DNA of 64,000 nucleotides from Persephonella atlantica (GTDB lineage Bacteria; Aquificota; Aquificia; Aquificales; Hydrogenothermaceae), in NCBI RefSeq assembly GCF_016617615.1, contig NZ_JAACYA010000001.1, positions 496,001 through 560,000 on the forward strand. Reading direction: 5' to 3'. How positions within the stretch are numbered: position 1 is the stretch's first letter; each line of letters opens with the position of its first letter. Shown here one piece after another: positions 43,165-52,670 of this stretch. The notes beneath the pieces are model-generated. The model was not told where the DNA came from. It did no database searches and worked only from the letters and a program-made list of their open reading frames with translations. Both the position numbers and the translations under genes were made by a program.

Positions 43165-43563
43165 TTATTTTATCAGATTGAGCACCAGCAGTGCTGTTAA
43201 TACGCCAAGAACAAGGGAAAGCAGGGCTAATATTATAGATGATGTTCTTTTTATTTCTTTTTCTACAGATTCATTTATGTATCTGTTTTCTTCTTTCAGG
43301 TATTTTAACAGTTTTGACTTGCCTATATGTTCTTCAACTTTGTTCAGTCTAAAATTAAATCTTGCAATTTCAAGCCATTTATTTTCTGCGTGAAAGAACT
43401 GTTTTATTATCAGATAATCTCCTTCAATAGTTGCGGAGATTTTGTAAAAGTACAAAAACTCTTTTAGCTTACAAAACTCTTCACTGCCCACTATTTCTTT
43501 TATTATCTGGAAAACTCTGCTGTCAAGGTCATTCTCCCTTAAAAGATTTTTTAGTGTTCCCAT
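43165..43563 (-). CDS. Hypothetical tail-anchored protein
   Basis: 132 residues, soluble N-terminal part without motif and a C-terminal membrane helix (about 108-130, IILALLSLVLGVLTALLVL) ending NLIK. Tail anchor with the bulk in the cytoplasm is likely. It sits 1 base after polX and 23 before gltX, so is part of their operon. No family recognised. Confidence 0.65.
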   Translation of the reverse strand: MGTLKNLLRENDLDSRVFQIIKEIVGSEEFCKLKEFLYFYKISATIEGDYLIIKQFFHAENKWLEIARFNFRLNKVEEHIGKSKLLKYLKEENRYINESVEKEIKRTSSIILALLSLVLGVLTALLVLNLIK

Positions 43564-43564
43564 C

Positions 43565-45328
43565 TTATTTTATAGCTCTGACTCCAAATTTTTTCCTTTT
43601 TTGGTTAACAAATTTCTGAATCTCTTTCCAGCTTCCTGTATTCAGAATATCTTTTTTTGTTGCCCATCCTCTTCTGGCAATGGACACTCCAATTTCCATA
43701 AATGCGAAATTCCCAAGATTGTGGGCATCTGTTGATATGACTAATTTTACTCCGTTTTCAACAGCTTTCCTTATCCATATTTCGTCTATGTCCATCCTTC
43801 GGGGCTGAGCATTTATCTCAAGGGCTGTTCCTGTCTCTTTTGCTGCCTTTATAACAGCATCCATATCAACAGGATATGGTTCTCTCAATCCTATAAGTCT
43901 GCCTGTAGGATGTCCTATAGCGTTAACGTATGGATTTTCCATTGCTTTTATTATTCTGTCTGTATTGTCTCTTGAAAAATGGCTGTGAACAGATGCAACG
44001 ACCCAGTCAAGCTGAGATAGAACCTCATCTGACAGGTCAAGGGAGCCGTCAAGAAGGATGTCAACCTCTATTCCTTTTTTTACAAAATCCAGACCAGCCA
44101 TTTTGTTTATCAGCTGTATCTCTTTTAGCTCTTCAAGGAGCCTTTCCTCATCAAGACCGTGGGCAACTCTCTGGGATTTTGAGTGGTCTGTTATTACAAT
44201 GTATTCGTATCTGTAATTTTTCCTGACAAAATCTACAATATCTTTTATTGATACCACTCCATCTGACCATGTTGAGTGAACGTGTAGGTCTCCTTTTATG
44301 TCCTTTAGCTCTACTAATTCAGGCAGTTTATGCTCCATTGCTGCTTCTATCTCACCTCTATCTTCCCTCAGCTCTGGTGGTATCCAGTCCATACCTACTG
44401 CCTTATACACACTTTCTTCTGTTTCTCCTGCTACTTTTTCTTCTGTGTCTGCTTTGAATACGCCGTATTCGTTTATTTTTAGTCCCTTTTCTTTTGCTAT
44501 TTCTCTCAGATGTATGTTGTGCTGTTTTGAGCCTGTAAAATACTGAAGTGCTGCTCCCCACTCTTCATCTTTGAATATTCTCAGGTCAACCTGTCTTTCT
44601 TTTCCTTCAAACTTCATTATCACAGAGGATTTTTTGGGACCTTTTACTAAAACTTCTGATACTTCCTCTAAAGATGTAAAAAAATCCATTATTTTCAGCC
44701 TGTCTTTGTCATCAGCTGTTACTAATATGTCTAAGTCTCCTATTGTTTCTTTTCTTCTTCTTGTGCTACCTACAACCTCTATTTTGTGAATCTCTTTTAG
44801 ATTTTTTTTCAGCTTTTCTGTGAGATACTTAGATATCTGGAGAGCTTCCCACAGTATAATTCTTCTTTTTGATATCTCATACATCTGGAGGCCTTTGAGC
44901 ATGTTTTCCACTTTTTTGGGTCCAAAGCCTTCAAGCTGCTCTATTCTACCGTCTTTGAGGGCTTTTACAAGCTCTTCTTTTGTGGATATTCCAAGTTCTT
45001 CGTATATCCTTTTGAGAGTTTTTGGACCAAATCCCGGAAGGTCTATCAGCTCTATAAAGTCTTCAGGGACTTTTTTCTTTAGCTCTTCATACTTTTGTAT
45101 CTTTCCTGTTTTTACGTACTCTTCAATTTTTGAGGCTATGCTGGATCCTATTCCTCTAATCATGTATAGCTTTCCTGTAGCTATGTAGTTTCTTACGTCA
45201 TCTGGCAGGTCTTCTATGATGTGGGCTGCTCTCTGGTATGCCATTGCCCTAAATCTGTCGTCTAAAAATTCATAAATAGCTGCCATTTTTTTGAATATAT
45301 TTGCAAGGTCTTTGTTTATGTTGTACAT
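43565..45328 (-). CDS. polX: Family X DNA polymerase with PHP domain
   Basis: About 587 residues. N-terminal helix-hairpin-helix region (MIRGIGSSIASKIEEYV, LIDLPGFGPKTLKRIYEE), nucleotidyltransferase core with GSTRRRKETIGDLDILV (metal aspartates), and a C-terminal PHP domain with DLHVHSTWSDG and ITDHSKSQRVAHG. Repair gap-filling plus 3'-5' exonuclease or AP endonuclease by the PHP part. ATG 45328 has GAGG 6 bases upstream; GTG 45334 is the alternative. Head of the five-gene operon. Confidence 0.96.
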   Translation of the reverse strand: MYNINKDLANIFKKMAAIYEFLDDRFRAMAYQRAAHIIEDLPDDVRNYIATGKLYMIRGIGSSIASKIEEYVKTGKIQKYEELKKKVPEDFIELIDLPGFGPKTLKRIYEELGISTKEELVKALKDGRIEQLEGFGPKKVENMLKGLQMYEISKRRIILWEALQISKYLTEKLKKNLKEIHKIEVVGSTRRRKETIGDLDILVTADDKDRLKIMDFFTSLEEVSEVLVKGPKKSSVIMKFEGKERQVDLRIFKDEEWGAALQYFTGSKQHNIHLREIAKEKGLKINEYGVFKADTEEKVAGETEESVYKAVGMDWIPPELREDRGEIEAAMEHKLPELVELKDIKGDLHVHSTWSDGVVSIKDIVDFVRKNYRYEYIVITDHSKSQRVAHGLDEERLLEELKEIQLINKMAGLDFVKKGIEVDILLDGSLDLSDEVLSQLDWVVASVHSHFSRDNTDRIIKAMENPYVNAIGHPTGRLIGLREPYPVDMDAVIKAAKETGTALEINAQPRRMDIDEIWIRKAVENGVKLVISTDAHNLGNFAFMEIGVSIARRGWATKKDILNTGSWKEIQKFVNQKRKKFGVRAIK

Positions 45329-45374
45329 TTTCACCTCTAATACATTTTTTCCGTAAAATTAAGATAAACCTGTT

Positions 45375-46487
45375 ATGAGGTTGGTGCAATTGAGCAGATT
45401 AGATGAGAAGCTTATGAGATTAGCCCTGAAAGAAGCAAAAAAGGGGAAGGGTTATACACATCCAAATCCTGCTGTTGGTGCAGTGATAGTAAAAAACGGC
45501 AAAGTAATAGGAAAAGGTTACCACAAAAAAGCAGGAATGCCCCACGCTGAAAGGGAAGCTATAAAAGATGCCCTGTCAAAAGGTGAAAATATAGAAGGTT
45601 CAACAATGTATGTGACACTGGAGCCGTGCTGTCATTACGGCAGAACTCCTCCATGCACAGAGGCAATAATAGACAGCAGGATAAAAAGGGTTGTTATAGC
45701 TACTTTAGACCCTAATCCTCAGGTTGCAGGGAAAGGAGCTGAGATACTAAAAAAGCAAGGTATTGAGGTTATTACAGGTATTTTAGAAAATCAGGCAAAA
45801 AAGCTCAATGAAGACTTTTTTGTTTATATACAGAAAAAAAGACCTTTTGTTCATATAAAAATTGCACAGACAGTTGACGGAAAGATAGCAACCCAGACAG
45901 GTTCATCAAAATGGATTACAGGAGAAAAAGCAAGAAAGTATGCCCACAGACTGAGGAAAGAGGCAACAGCTGTTTTAGTGGGAGTGGGAACTGCTGTAAA
46001 GGATAACCCAGAGCTAACTGTCAGAAACTTTCCCTCAAAAAAACAGCCTTTGAGAGTATTGATAGATAAAAATCTAAAAACTCCTTTAGACCACAAAATA
46101 TTCAACAAAAAGGCAAAAACTGTTGTTTTTGTGTCAGAACTTGCAGATAGAGGCAAAATTCATCTTTTAAAGAAAAGGAGTAATATTCAGCTGATAACAC
46201 TACCACTATATGAGGGAAGATTTTTGATTAAGGATGTATTAGACAGTTTATATAAAATGGAAGTTATGCATCTTCTCATTGAAGGGGGAAAAGATGTTAT
46301 AACACAGTTTTTTAAAGAGGGGATTTATGACAAGGTTTCCCTGTTCGTAGCTCCAAAAATTATCGGTGAAGACGGTATCTCTTCTGTTGGAGTACTAAAT
46401 ATTAAAGATATCAGTGAAGCATTAAAACTCCAGATTGAAAGGATTAAAAAATTAGAGCCTGATATTTATTTAGAGCTTTATCCTTAA
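45375..46487 (+). CDS. ribD: Riboflavin biosynthesis deaminase/reductase
   Basis: 370 residues, two domains. Deaminase: THPNPAVGAVIV, HAEREAI (zinc His, catalytic Glu), LEPCCHYGRTPPC (zinc cysteines). Reductase: from about 155, with KIAQTVDGKIAT, SKWITGEKAR and LLIEGGKDV. Carries out two steps from the GTP cyclohydrolase II product toward riboflavin. No other rib gene is in the window. The end overlaps the convergent hypothetical gene by 4 bases. Confidence 0.95.
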   Translation: MRLVQLSRLDEKLMRLALKEAKKGKGYTHPNPAVGAVIVKNGKVIGKGYHKKAGMPHAEREAIKDALSKGENIEGSTMYVTLEPCCHYGRTPPCTEAIIDSRIKRVVIATLDPNPQVAGKGAEILKKQGIEVITGILENQAKKLNEDFFVYIQKKRPFVHIKIAQTVDGKIATQTGSSKWITGEKARKYAHRLRKEATAVLVGVGTAVKDNPELTVRNFPSKKQPLRVLIDKNLKTPLDHKIFNKKAKTVVFVSELADRGKIHLLKKRSNIQLITLPLYEGRFLIKDVLDSLYKMEVMHLLIEGGKDVITQFFKEGIYDKVSLFVAPKIIGEDGISSVGVLNIKDISEALKLQIERIKKLEPDIYLELYP

Positions 46488-46909
46488 ATGTTTTTGTAGA
46501 TGTCTGTCTCTTTTTTCATATTTTCAAGAAACTGTATAGTTCCTTTTGCCTTTTTTATCCAGCTGGTCATAAATTTTTCTGATTTTGGGTATTCATCTGT
46601 GATTTTCTGATACTGGGATATTCTGTGGTTTATAAACTGAATTATAGTGTCTAAAAACTGTTTCATCTGCTCCATCTGTTTTGCGTATATAAAAAGGTCT
46701 TTCAGCATTTCTTTTCTTTCTTTTATGGGAATTTCAACACCAAGAGTTCTTCCTATATCTCTCAGGTCGTATCTGGACAGGTAAAAACCACTTTTTGATG
46801 GAACAGTCAGTATTTTCAGAATTCTCTGAAACTCTGTTTCATCTTGAGCCTGCTGGAGAAATTTCATATTGGTCATAAAAGGATTTTTCATTAAATCTTC
46901 ATTTTTCAT
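46484..46909 (-). CDS. Hypothetical protein
   Basis: 141 residues, all-helical, no signal peptide or metal motif. Sequence such as LRDIGRTLGVEIPIKERKEM followed by FIYAKQMEQMKQFLDTIIQF suggests a helical bundle. It lies between ribD and the superoxide reductase with a hairpin upstream, so is probably a single-gene unit. Family not recognised. Confidence 0.65.
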   Translation of the reverse strand: MKNEDLMKNPFMTNMKFLQQAQDETEFQRILKILTVPSKSGFYLSRYDLRDIGRTLGVEIPIKERKEMLKDLFIYAKQMEQMKQFLDTIIQFINHRISQYQKITDEYPKSEKFMTSWIKKAKGTIQFLENMKKETDIYKNI

Positions 46910-46951
46910 CTTTGAACCTACCAGCTTTATTTGTTGCCTATTTTAACATAA

Positions 46952-46966
46952 CCCCCCTGAGGGGGG
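46952..46966. terminator. Terminator of the superoxide reductase gene
   Basis: CCCCCC, TGA, GGGGGG: a tight 6-bp GC stem 9 bases past the reductase stop codon on the minus strand, with AT-rich sequence next to it on both sides. Confidence 0.65.
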
Positions 46967-46974
46967 AAAGTATT

Positions 46975-47382
46975 TTATGCTCCTGCAGGAGCTTCTGCTT
47001 CTTGAACTTCAACTTCAACAACAGGTCCCTGCCACAATCCGTGTTTTGTGCAGTAGCTCATTGCTTGAAGTTTCAGTTTATTTTTTGTTGGAACAATGTA
47101 GAAATCAACTTCTGCCTGAGAGCACTGATTTCCCTGTGTTCCAGGTGTAAATGTTGCCTGTCCAAGGAGTGTTTCACCGTCCCACAGCTGGACGTAAGCA
47201 ATGTAGTGGTCAAAGTCATCAGGATGGCAGTACTCTTCACCAACTTTTACTTTAACTTTGAACTTTTGTCCTTTTACTGGCGTTCCTTCCACATGAACAA
47301 ATGGAGAATGTCTGTCAATGTAATCCCTTTTTGCTTCCTTATCCAGTGTAGAGATGTCAACATATTCGTTAATTTTTGGCAT
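46975..47382 (-). CDS. Superoxide reductase (class II SOR/neelaredoxin-like)
   Basis: 135 residues. Reduces superoxide to peroxide without making oxygen, using a 4-His/1-Cys iron site. Ligands seen: H in RHSPFVHVEG, the His pair in CHPDDFDHYIAYVQLW, and the Cys and His of YCTKHGLW. The N-terminal desulforedoxin domain of class I SOR is absent. Its own SD (AGGAGGT) precedes ATG 47382. Typical of microaerophiles and anaerobes. Confidence 0.88.
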   Translation of the reverse strand: MPKINEYVDISTLDKEAKRDYIDRHSPFVHVEGTPVKGQKFKVKVKVGEEYCHPDDFDHYIAYVQLWDGETLLGQATFTPGTQGNQCSQAEVDFYIVPTKNKLKLQAMSYCTKHGLWQGPVVEVEVQEAEAPAGA

Positions 47383-47463
47383 TGTTAATACCTCCTGTGT
47401 TTTTATTTTTCATAAAAATAATAGGTTAATAATGTTCCTGTTTAAATGAGAATTGTCATACTG

Positions 47464-48522
47464 TCAAACCCATTGGTAAAGAACTGTTCCCATGTAGTAT
47501 CCTGCGCCAAACCCAACAATCATGCCTTTTTTTCTTTTTTTCTCTTTGTTTTCGTGAATAAAACTGTCCAGCACAAGGAGACAGCTGGGCGAGCTCATGT
47601 TGCCGTAGTTTTCAAGAAGTTTCCACGCTCTTTCAATCTGACTATCTGTAAGTCCTAAAATCTCTTTTTCTTTAAATTTTTCAAGTATTGTAAATCCCCC
47701 CTGATGCAGTGCCCATTCTTCAATCTCTGAAACAGTAATGTTATTTCTATTTAGCACAGGTTTTATAACCTTTTCAGACACGATAGGGGGAACTGCTTCT
47801 TTTATGTTGCTGTCTAAAATAAAAAGTCCATGTTCTGTTTTAATCTTTTTTCCGGGATGATAGCCTAACTGGATGTCCTGAATTTCTATAAGTTTCCCTT
47901 CATACTTATCAATTAGTGATTCCGGGAGTACAATAAGCCCCACTCCACCGTCTGAAAAAAGAAGATACGATTTTATAGTTTTTTTGAAATACGGATTTGA
48001 TGGGTCGTATATTAATTTGCCTATTTTTGAACACTGGTCAAAGGAAAATACAATGGCTGCTTTGTTATGCCTTTTGCAGTATTCCACTGCACTTTTTATT
48101 GAAAAAATACCTGATGCACATCCATAATACGGTATCTCTTCAGGAAGACCGTCAACCTTAAGACCTGTTTCCATAACAATCTGTGATGCAAGATTTGGCA
48201 AAAAATCCTCATGATAGGATATGTTGTAAGAAACAGACAAAAATCCAATATTTTCCTTTCCTATTTTTTCAGAAAGTCTTTCTACGACCATCTTTCCCCA
48301 GTTAAGGGGATGGTATTCATCTTTTTTCAGCTGGTTAACTGGAAGTTTTGAGAAATCAACAGCTAAAGGTCTGCTTTTAATTCCAATACTGCTGGCTAAT
48401 CTATGTATCATTCTGTTTATTTTTTCTCCAACTTTTTCAACAGGAAACATTTCGTCAACAATTTGATGGAGGTTATAAATCTCTGGCATGATTTTTACTG
48501 TTTCACCTATAAAAACCCTCAT
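47464..48522 (-). CDS. Type III polyketide synthase/chalcone synthase-like protein
   Basis: 352 residues, thiolase fold. Catalytic triad: Cys in PYYGCASGIFSIKSA (about 140), His in WALHQGGF and Asn in YGNMSSPSCLLVLD. The GNMSSPS wording is typical of type III polyketide synthases, while FabH reads GNTSAAS. Makes pyrones, resorcinols or similar from acyl-CoA and malonyl-CoA. Stands alone between two other units, so the product is unknown. ATG 48522 is the first start after GGGAGGG. Confidence 0.8.
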   Translation of the reverse strand: MRVFIGETVKIMPEIYNLHQIVDEMFPVEKVGEKINRMIHRLASSIGIKSRPLAVDFSKLPVNQLKKDEYHPLNWGKMVVERLSEKIGKENIGFLSVSYNISYHEDFLPNLASQIVMETGLKVDGLPEEIPYYGCASGIFSIKSAVEYCKRHNKAAIVFSFDQCSKIGKLIYDPSNPYFKKTIKSYLLFSDGGVGLIVLPESLIDKYEGKLIEIQDIQLGYHPGKKIKTEHGLFILDSNIKEAVPPIVSEKVIKPVLNRNNITVSEIEEWALHQGGFTILEKFKEKEILGLTDSQIERAWKLLENYGNMSSPSCLLVLDSFIHENKEKKRKKGMIVGFGAGYYMGTVLYQWV

Positions 48523-48598
48523 AAATGCCCTCCCTGTGGTTCATATTTTGTTAAAATAGTTTTTAAGATTAATTATAAAGGAAAAAGGAGTGACAGTT

Positions 48599-50095
48599 AT
48601 GGAATTTAAAATAACAAGTGGACACCTGAAAAATGCACGTGTAAAAGGTGTAGTGTCTTTTTTGTTTAAAGAGCAAAAAAAATTCCCTTTAGAGATTCAG
48701 GAGTTAGATGAAGTTTTAGACGGAGCTGTCAGTCAGATAAAAAGGGAACTGAAGTTTGATGGTTCTGAAGGTAAGTTTATGGTTGTCCCAACATTTGGGA
48801 AAGGTAAAACAGATTTTGTGATAATATTCGGTGCTGGCAGCAAAAAAGATTTTAACCTTGATAAAGCAAGACGGCTCGGAGCTCTGTCTGTAAAAAAACT
48901 GAAAGAGTTAAAGATTGATAGATTTCTGATAGATGGAGAAGCTCTTTCTGTAAAAGATAGTCAGGGAGATACTGCGCAGGCATTAACAGAGGGGATAATA
49001 TTAGGTGGCTACAGATTTGATAAGTATTTGTCAAAGAAGGACAATTTCAAAATAAAAGAAGTTCAGATAAGGGTGAGCAGAAGATACAAAAAGCTTGCTG
49101 AAGAGCAGGTGAAAACAGGAGAAATCCTTGCTAATGCTCAGAATTTTACCAGAGACCTTGTTAATGAACCGGGCAATGTTATAACTCCACAAAAACTTGC
49201 AGAAATTGCAGAAGAACTGGCAAAACAGTACGGCTTTGAGGTAAAGATATACGACGAAGATGAGATTGAAAAGATGGGTATGAACGCATACCTGGCTGTT
49301 GCAAAAGGGAGCGCCAATCCACCAAGGTTTATTCACCTTACTTACAGACCGAAGAATGCAAAGAGAGAAGTTGCTCTGATAGGAAAAGGTCTCACCTTTG
49401 ATAGTGGAGGTCTGAATATAAAGCCGGGAGATTATATGAGGTGGATGAAATCTGATAAGGCTGGAGCATGTGCAGTGCTGGGAGTTTTCAAGGCGATAGG
49501 AGAGCTGAAACCTGACATTACTGTTCATGGAATTATTGCTGCAGCAGAAAATATGCCAGACGGAAAGTCCTACAGACCTGATGACATCATAAAAGCAAAA
49601 AATGGTGTAAGTATAGAGATAGGCAATACTGATGCTGAAGGGAGATTAACCCTTGCTGATGCTCTGTGTTATGCTTCAGAGTTAAAACCTGACATGATTA
49701 TAGATATGGCAACCCTTACAGGAGCCTGTATTGTGGCACTTGGAGAGTATACAGCTGGCGTTATGGGTAATAGTCAAAAACTGATAGAAGAGATAATAGA
49801 GGTATCACAAAAGACAGGAGAGTGGATGTGGCAGCTGCCGTTTAATGACATGCTCAGAGAACACATTAAAGCTCCCCATGCAGATGTTTACAATATAGGA
49901 ACAACAAGATACGGAGGGGCAATAACAGCTGGACTGTTCCTTGAAAAATTCGTTGATAAAAAGATACCGTGGGTTCATATAGATATAGCAGGACCGGCTC
50001 ACAACACAAGGGGATGGTATTATCATCCCAAAGGGGCAACAGGATTTCCTGTGAGAACGATAACAACATTTCTGAAGAAAAAATCTGAAGAATAA
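48599..50095 (+). CDS. pepA: Leucyl aminopeptidase (M17)
   Basis: 498 residues. The M17 C-terminal catalytic domain is clear: IGKGLTFDSGGLNIKPG, MKSDKAGACAVLG, NTDAEGRLTLADAL and TGACIVALG. The metal ligands (Lys, Asp, Asp, Glu) are in these stretches. ATG 48599 is set by AAGGAG with 8-base spacing; GTG 48590 is too close to it. A terminator hairpin follows the stop. Confidence 0.96.
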   Translation: MEFKITSGHLKNARVKGVVSFLFKEQKKFPLEIQELDEVLDGAVSQIKRELKFDGSEGKFMVVPTFGKGKTDFVIIFGAGSKKDFNLDKARRLGALSVKKLKELKIDRFLIDGEALSVKDSQGDTAQALTEGIILGGYRFDKYLSKKDNFKIKEVQIRVSRRYKKLAEEQVKTGEILANAQNFTRDLVNEPGNVITPQKLAEIAEELAKQYGFEVKIYDEDEIEKMGMNAYLAVAKGSANPPRFIHLTYRPKNAKREVALIGKGLTFDSGGLNIKPGDYMRWMKSDKAGACAVLGVFKAIGELKPDITVHGIIAAAENMPDGKSYRPDDIIKAKNGVSIEIGNTDAEGRLTLADALCYASELKPDMIIDMATLTGACIVALGEYTAGVMGNSQKLIEEIIEVSQKTGEWMWQLPFNDMLREHIKAPHADVYNIGTTRYGGAITAGLFLEKFVDKKIPWVHIDIAGPAHNTRGWYYHPKGATGFPVRTITTFLKKKSEE

Positions 50096-50097
50096 AA

Positions 50098-50112
50098 GGG
50101 GCAGATTGCCCC
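50098..50112. terminator. Bidirectional terminator after pepA
   Basis: GGGGCA, GAT, TGCCCC: a 6-bp stem between pepA and the convergent short lipoprotein gene, with T-rich sequence on the pepA side and A-rich (T on the minus strand) on the other. Confidence 0.7.
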
Positions 50113-50231
50113 TATCTGTTTATTTCTATTCTTAGAGTATTGTCAAACTGAATCTTTCCTGAACCTCTTATCTTTCCTCCACAGGAAAAGAGTGTAAAAG
50201 CAAGCAGAATACTAAGTATTATCTGGAACAT
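50112..50231 (-). CDS. Short lipoprotein
   Basis: 39 residues from ATG 50231: a hydrophobic signal (MFQIILSILLAFTL) ending in lipobox FSCGGK, then about 23 residues. It overlaps the end of the flavoprotein gene by 20 bases, so signal-peptide codons lie inside that gene. Tiny lipoproteins such as LptM have this layout, but the tail here is not recognisably similar. A longer in-frame opening from 50348 runs through the flavoprotein and is not believable. Confidence 0.55.
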   Translation of the reverse strand: MFQIILSILLAFTLFSCGGKIRGSGKIQFDNTLRIEINR

Positions 50232-50817
50232 CGTGAACCACCACAGTTTTTCCTGCCCACTCTGACAGTATATCACATGCAACTTCTGCACCTGAGCCTG
50301 AAGCACAGGCGTACATTGTAGGAACCCCGGCAACCAGTCCAGCAACAAAGAGACCTTCCCTTACCTTTCCGTCTGTATTTTTTATCATTATTTTCCCTGG
50401 TCTTGGAGACTTTCTGTGGGGGATAACTTCTACATCTAAACCTTCTATCTCGAACTTATGGAATCCTGTTGCAACAACGAGATATTCTGAGCTGTAGGTT
50501 TTTCCATCTGCTGTTTCTACAGTAAAGTTTCCTTCCTCTCCTTGAGCTTTTACCACTTTACCTTCTTTAAGGGTTAGATTTTCAAACTGGGAGGCCTGTT
50601 TTCTTATCTTCTCTAAAAGTTTTTTACCTTCTGTTCCAGTTTCAATACCAGGAACATTCTTCAGCAGTGCCTTGTCAAGGTCTGAATACTGGTCGTATAT
50701 TATCAGGAATTTTTTACCTTCCATAAAATCAAACTTTCCTTTTGCAGAGGCAAGTGTAATTCCGCACGTCAGTCCAGCAGGTCCACCACCTATAATGATA
50801 ACGCTGTACTTTTCCAT
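50212..50817 (-). CDS. Small thioredoxin reductase-like flavoprotein
   Basis: 201 residues. VIIIGGGPAGLTCG binds FAD, YLVVATGFHKFEIEG and GLFVAGLVAGVPTM are the two later FAD motifs of this fold. The protein is about 110 residues shorter than thioredoxin reductase: the NADPH domain is absent or minimal and no CxxC redox pair is present. It therefore needs another electron partner or acts as a simple FAD carrier/oxidase. Single gene with an AAAAAGGAGGT ribosome binding site. Confidence 0.82.
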   Translation of the reverse strand: MEKYSVIIIGGGPAGLTCGITLASAKGKFDFMEGKKFLIIYDQYSDLDKALLKNVPGIETGTEGKKLLEKIRKQASQFENLTLKEGKVVKAQGEEGNFTVETADGKTYSSEYLVVATGFHKFEIEGLDVEVIPHRKSPRPGKIMIKNTDGKVREGLFVAGLVAGVPTMYACASGSGAEVACDILSEWAGKTVVVHDVPDNT

Positions 50818-50921
50818 CTTTTACCTCCTTTTTCTTTTTATTATATGAGAATTATTTAATATTGAAGATGATATATGTAATACATATGTTTAATTAAGTA
50901 GCATCTATATGGAGGGAAGTT

Positions 50922-52670
50922 ATGAAATATATGAAATTAGCCGAGTTTTATCAGTTTTTAGAAGGAACAACAAGCAGAATTGAGATGACCAATGCACTGG
51001 TCAAACTTTTTCAGGAAACACCTAAAAATCTGATAGACAAAGTTGTGTATCTGTCAATAGGAAGAATAGCACCTGAATACACAGGACTTGATTATAACTT
51101 TAGTGAAAAGTCGGCGATAAAGGCAATTTCTGCTGTTTTAGGTATATCAGAGCATAATGTACAGCAAAAGATTGTTGAGACGGGAGATTTGGGAGATGCA
51201 GGAAAAGAACTGTTTGAGAAAGCAGGTATAAAAGCAGGTGGCAGTCTAACAGTAGAGGAGGTGTATGATACTCTAAGGAAAATAGCAGAAACTACCGGTT
51301 ATGGTTCAACAAAGAAGAAGATGGAGCTTTTTATATCTCTTTTAAAAAAAGCATCTCCATTGGAAGTTAAATACCTGCTGAGAACTATAACAGAGAGACT
51401 GAGACTGGGTATTGGAGACAACACTATAATGGATGCCCTTTCTATTGCATTTACAGGCAAAAAAGAGAATAGAGCTATTATTGAAAGGGCTTACAACATT
51501 TCATCAGATTTAGGTTATGTGGCATCAGTTTTGGCTAAAGAAGGTCTAAAGGGGGTTGAGAGAATAAAAATACAGATAGGAAGACCAATAAGACCAATGC
51601 TTGCAGAAAGAATGGCTATACCATCTTTTATTCTGAAAAAGTTAGGTGGTAAGGCAGGGGCAGAGTACAAGTATGACGGTGAGAGAATACAGGTTCACAG
51701 AAAAAATGATGAATTTTATCTGTTTTCAAGAAGGTTAGAAAACATTACAAACCAGTTTCCAGACCTTATTGAGTTTTTAAAAGAATCTATACCACAGGAA
51801 TGTATATTAGAGCTTGAAGCAGTAGTGATAGACCCTTCCTCTGGAGCGATAAGGCCTTTTCAGGATCTGATGAACAGAAGGGTAAAGTATGTAACCCGGT
51901 TTCACATAATGATGTATCCGGTAGCAGGTTTTATCTTTGACATAATGTATCTAAATGGGGAAGATCTCACGATGAAGCCCTATCCTGAAAGAAGAAAGAT
52001 ATTGGAGGAGCAGATAAAAATCACAGATAGAGTAAATCTTGCCACAAGAAAAGTTGTGGACAATGTTGAAGATTTAGAGAGCTTTTTTCTTGAAGCTATA
52101 GAAAACGGCTGTGAAGGGCTGGTATGCAAGTCTCTCCAGAGAGACTCCATATATCAGGCAGGTAAAAGGGGTTTTCTGTGGATAAAATACAAAAGAGATT
52201 ACAAATCACATCTGGCTGACACCCTTGATTTAGTTGTTGTTGGGGCATTTTACGGTAAAGGTCAGAGGACTGGATATTTTGGCTCTCTTCTTATGGCATG
52301 CTACGACCCAGAAACAGACCAGTTTAAAACTGTGTGTAAAGTGGGAACAGGATTTACAGAAGATGACTTTAAAAAGTTAGATGAAATTCTGTCTAAGCAT
52401 CAGATAAACCATAAACATCCAAGGGTAAACTCCATATTAACAGCAGACATATGGTATGAGCCGTTTTTAGTTTTGGAGATAACAGGAGCTGAGCTTACAC
52501 TTTCTCCGGTTCATACCTGTGGCTGGGACAAAATAAAACTTAATCGTGGTCTTGGTCTGAGATTCCCTCGTTTTACAGGCAGATACAGATTTGATAAAAG
52601 ACCTGAGGATGCAACAACTGAAAAGGAGATAATCCAGATGTACAAAAATCAGCTTCAGATAAGGGTTTAA
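50922..52670 (+). CDS. lig: ATP-dependent DNA ligase (archaeal/eukaryal type)
   Basis: 582 residues. N-terminal DNA-binding domain (1-220, with LRTITERLRLGIGDNTIMDA), nucleotidyltransferase core with motif I EYKYDGERIQVH (AMP-lysine, about 250), and LELEAVVIDP, GLVCKS and LWIKYKRDY (motifs III-V), then the OB fold. Length and wording match archaeal replicative ligases. A bacterial NAD-dependent ligase is not seen here but may be elsewhere. SD GGAGGG before ATG 50922. Confidence 0.96.
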   Translation: MKYMKLAEFYQFLEGTTSRIEMTNALVKLFQETPKNLIDKVVYLSIGRIAPEYTGLDYNFSEKSAIKAISAVLGISEHNVQQKIVETGDLGDAGKELFEKAGIKAGGSLTVEEVYDTLRKIAETTGYGSTKKKMELFISLLKKASPLEVKYLLRTITERLRLGIGDNTIMDALSIAFTGKKENRAIIERAYNISSDLGYVASVLAKEGLKGVERIKIQIGRPIRPMLAERMAIPSFILKKLGGKAGAEYKYDGERIQVHRKNDEFYLFSRRLENITNQFPDLIEFLKESIPQECILELEAVVIDPSSGAIRPFQDLMNRRVKYVTRFHIMMYPVAGFIFDIMYLNGEDLTMKPYPERRKILEEQIKITDRVNLATRKVVDNVEDLESFFLEAIENGCEGLVCKSLQRDSIYQAGKRGFLWIKYKRDYKSHLADTLDLVVVGAFYGKGQRTGYFGSLLMACYDPETDQFKTVCKVGTGFTEDDFKKLDEILSKHQINHKHPRVNSILTADIWYEPFLVLEITGAELTLSPVHTCGWDKIKLNRGLGLRFPRFTGRYRFDKRPEDATTEKEIIQMYKNQLQIRV

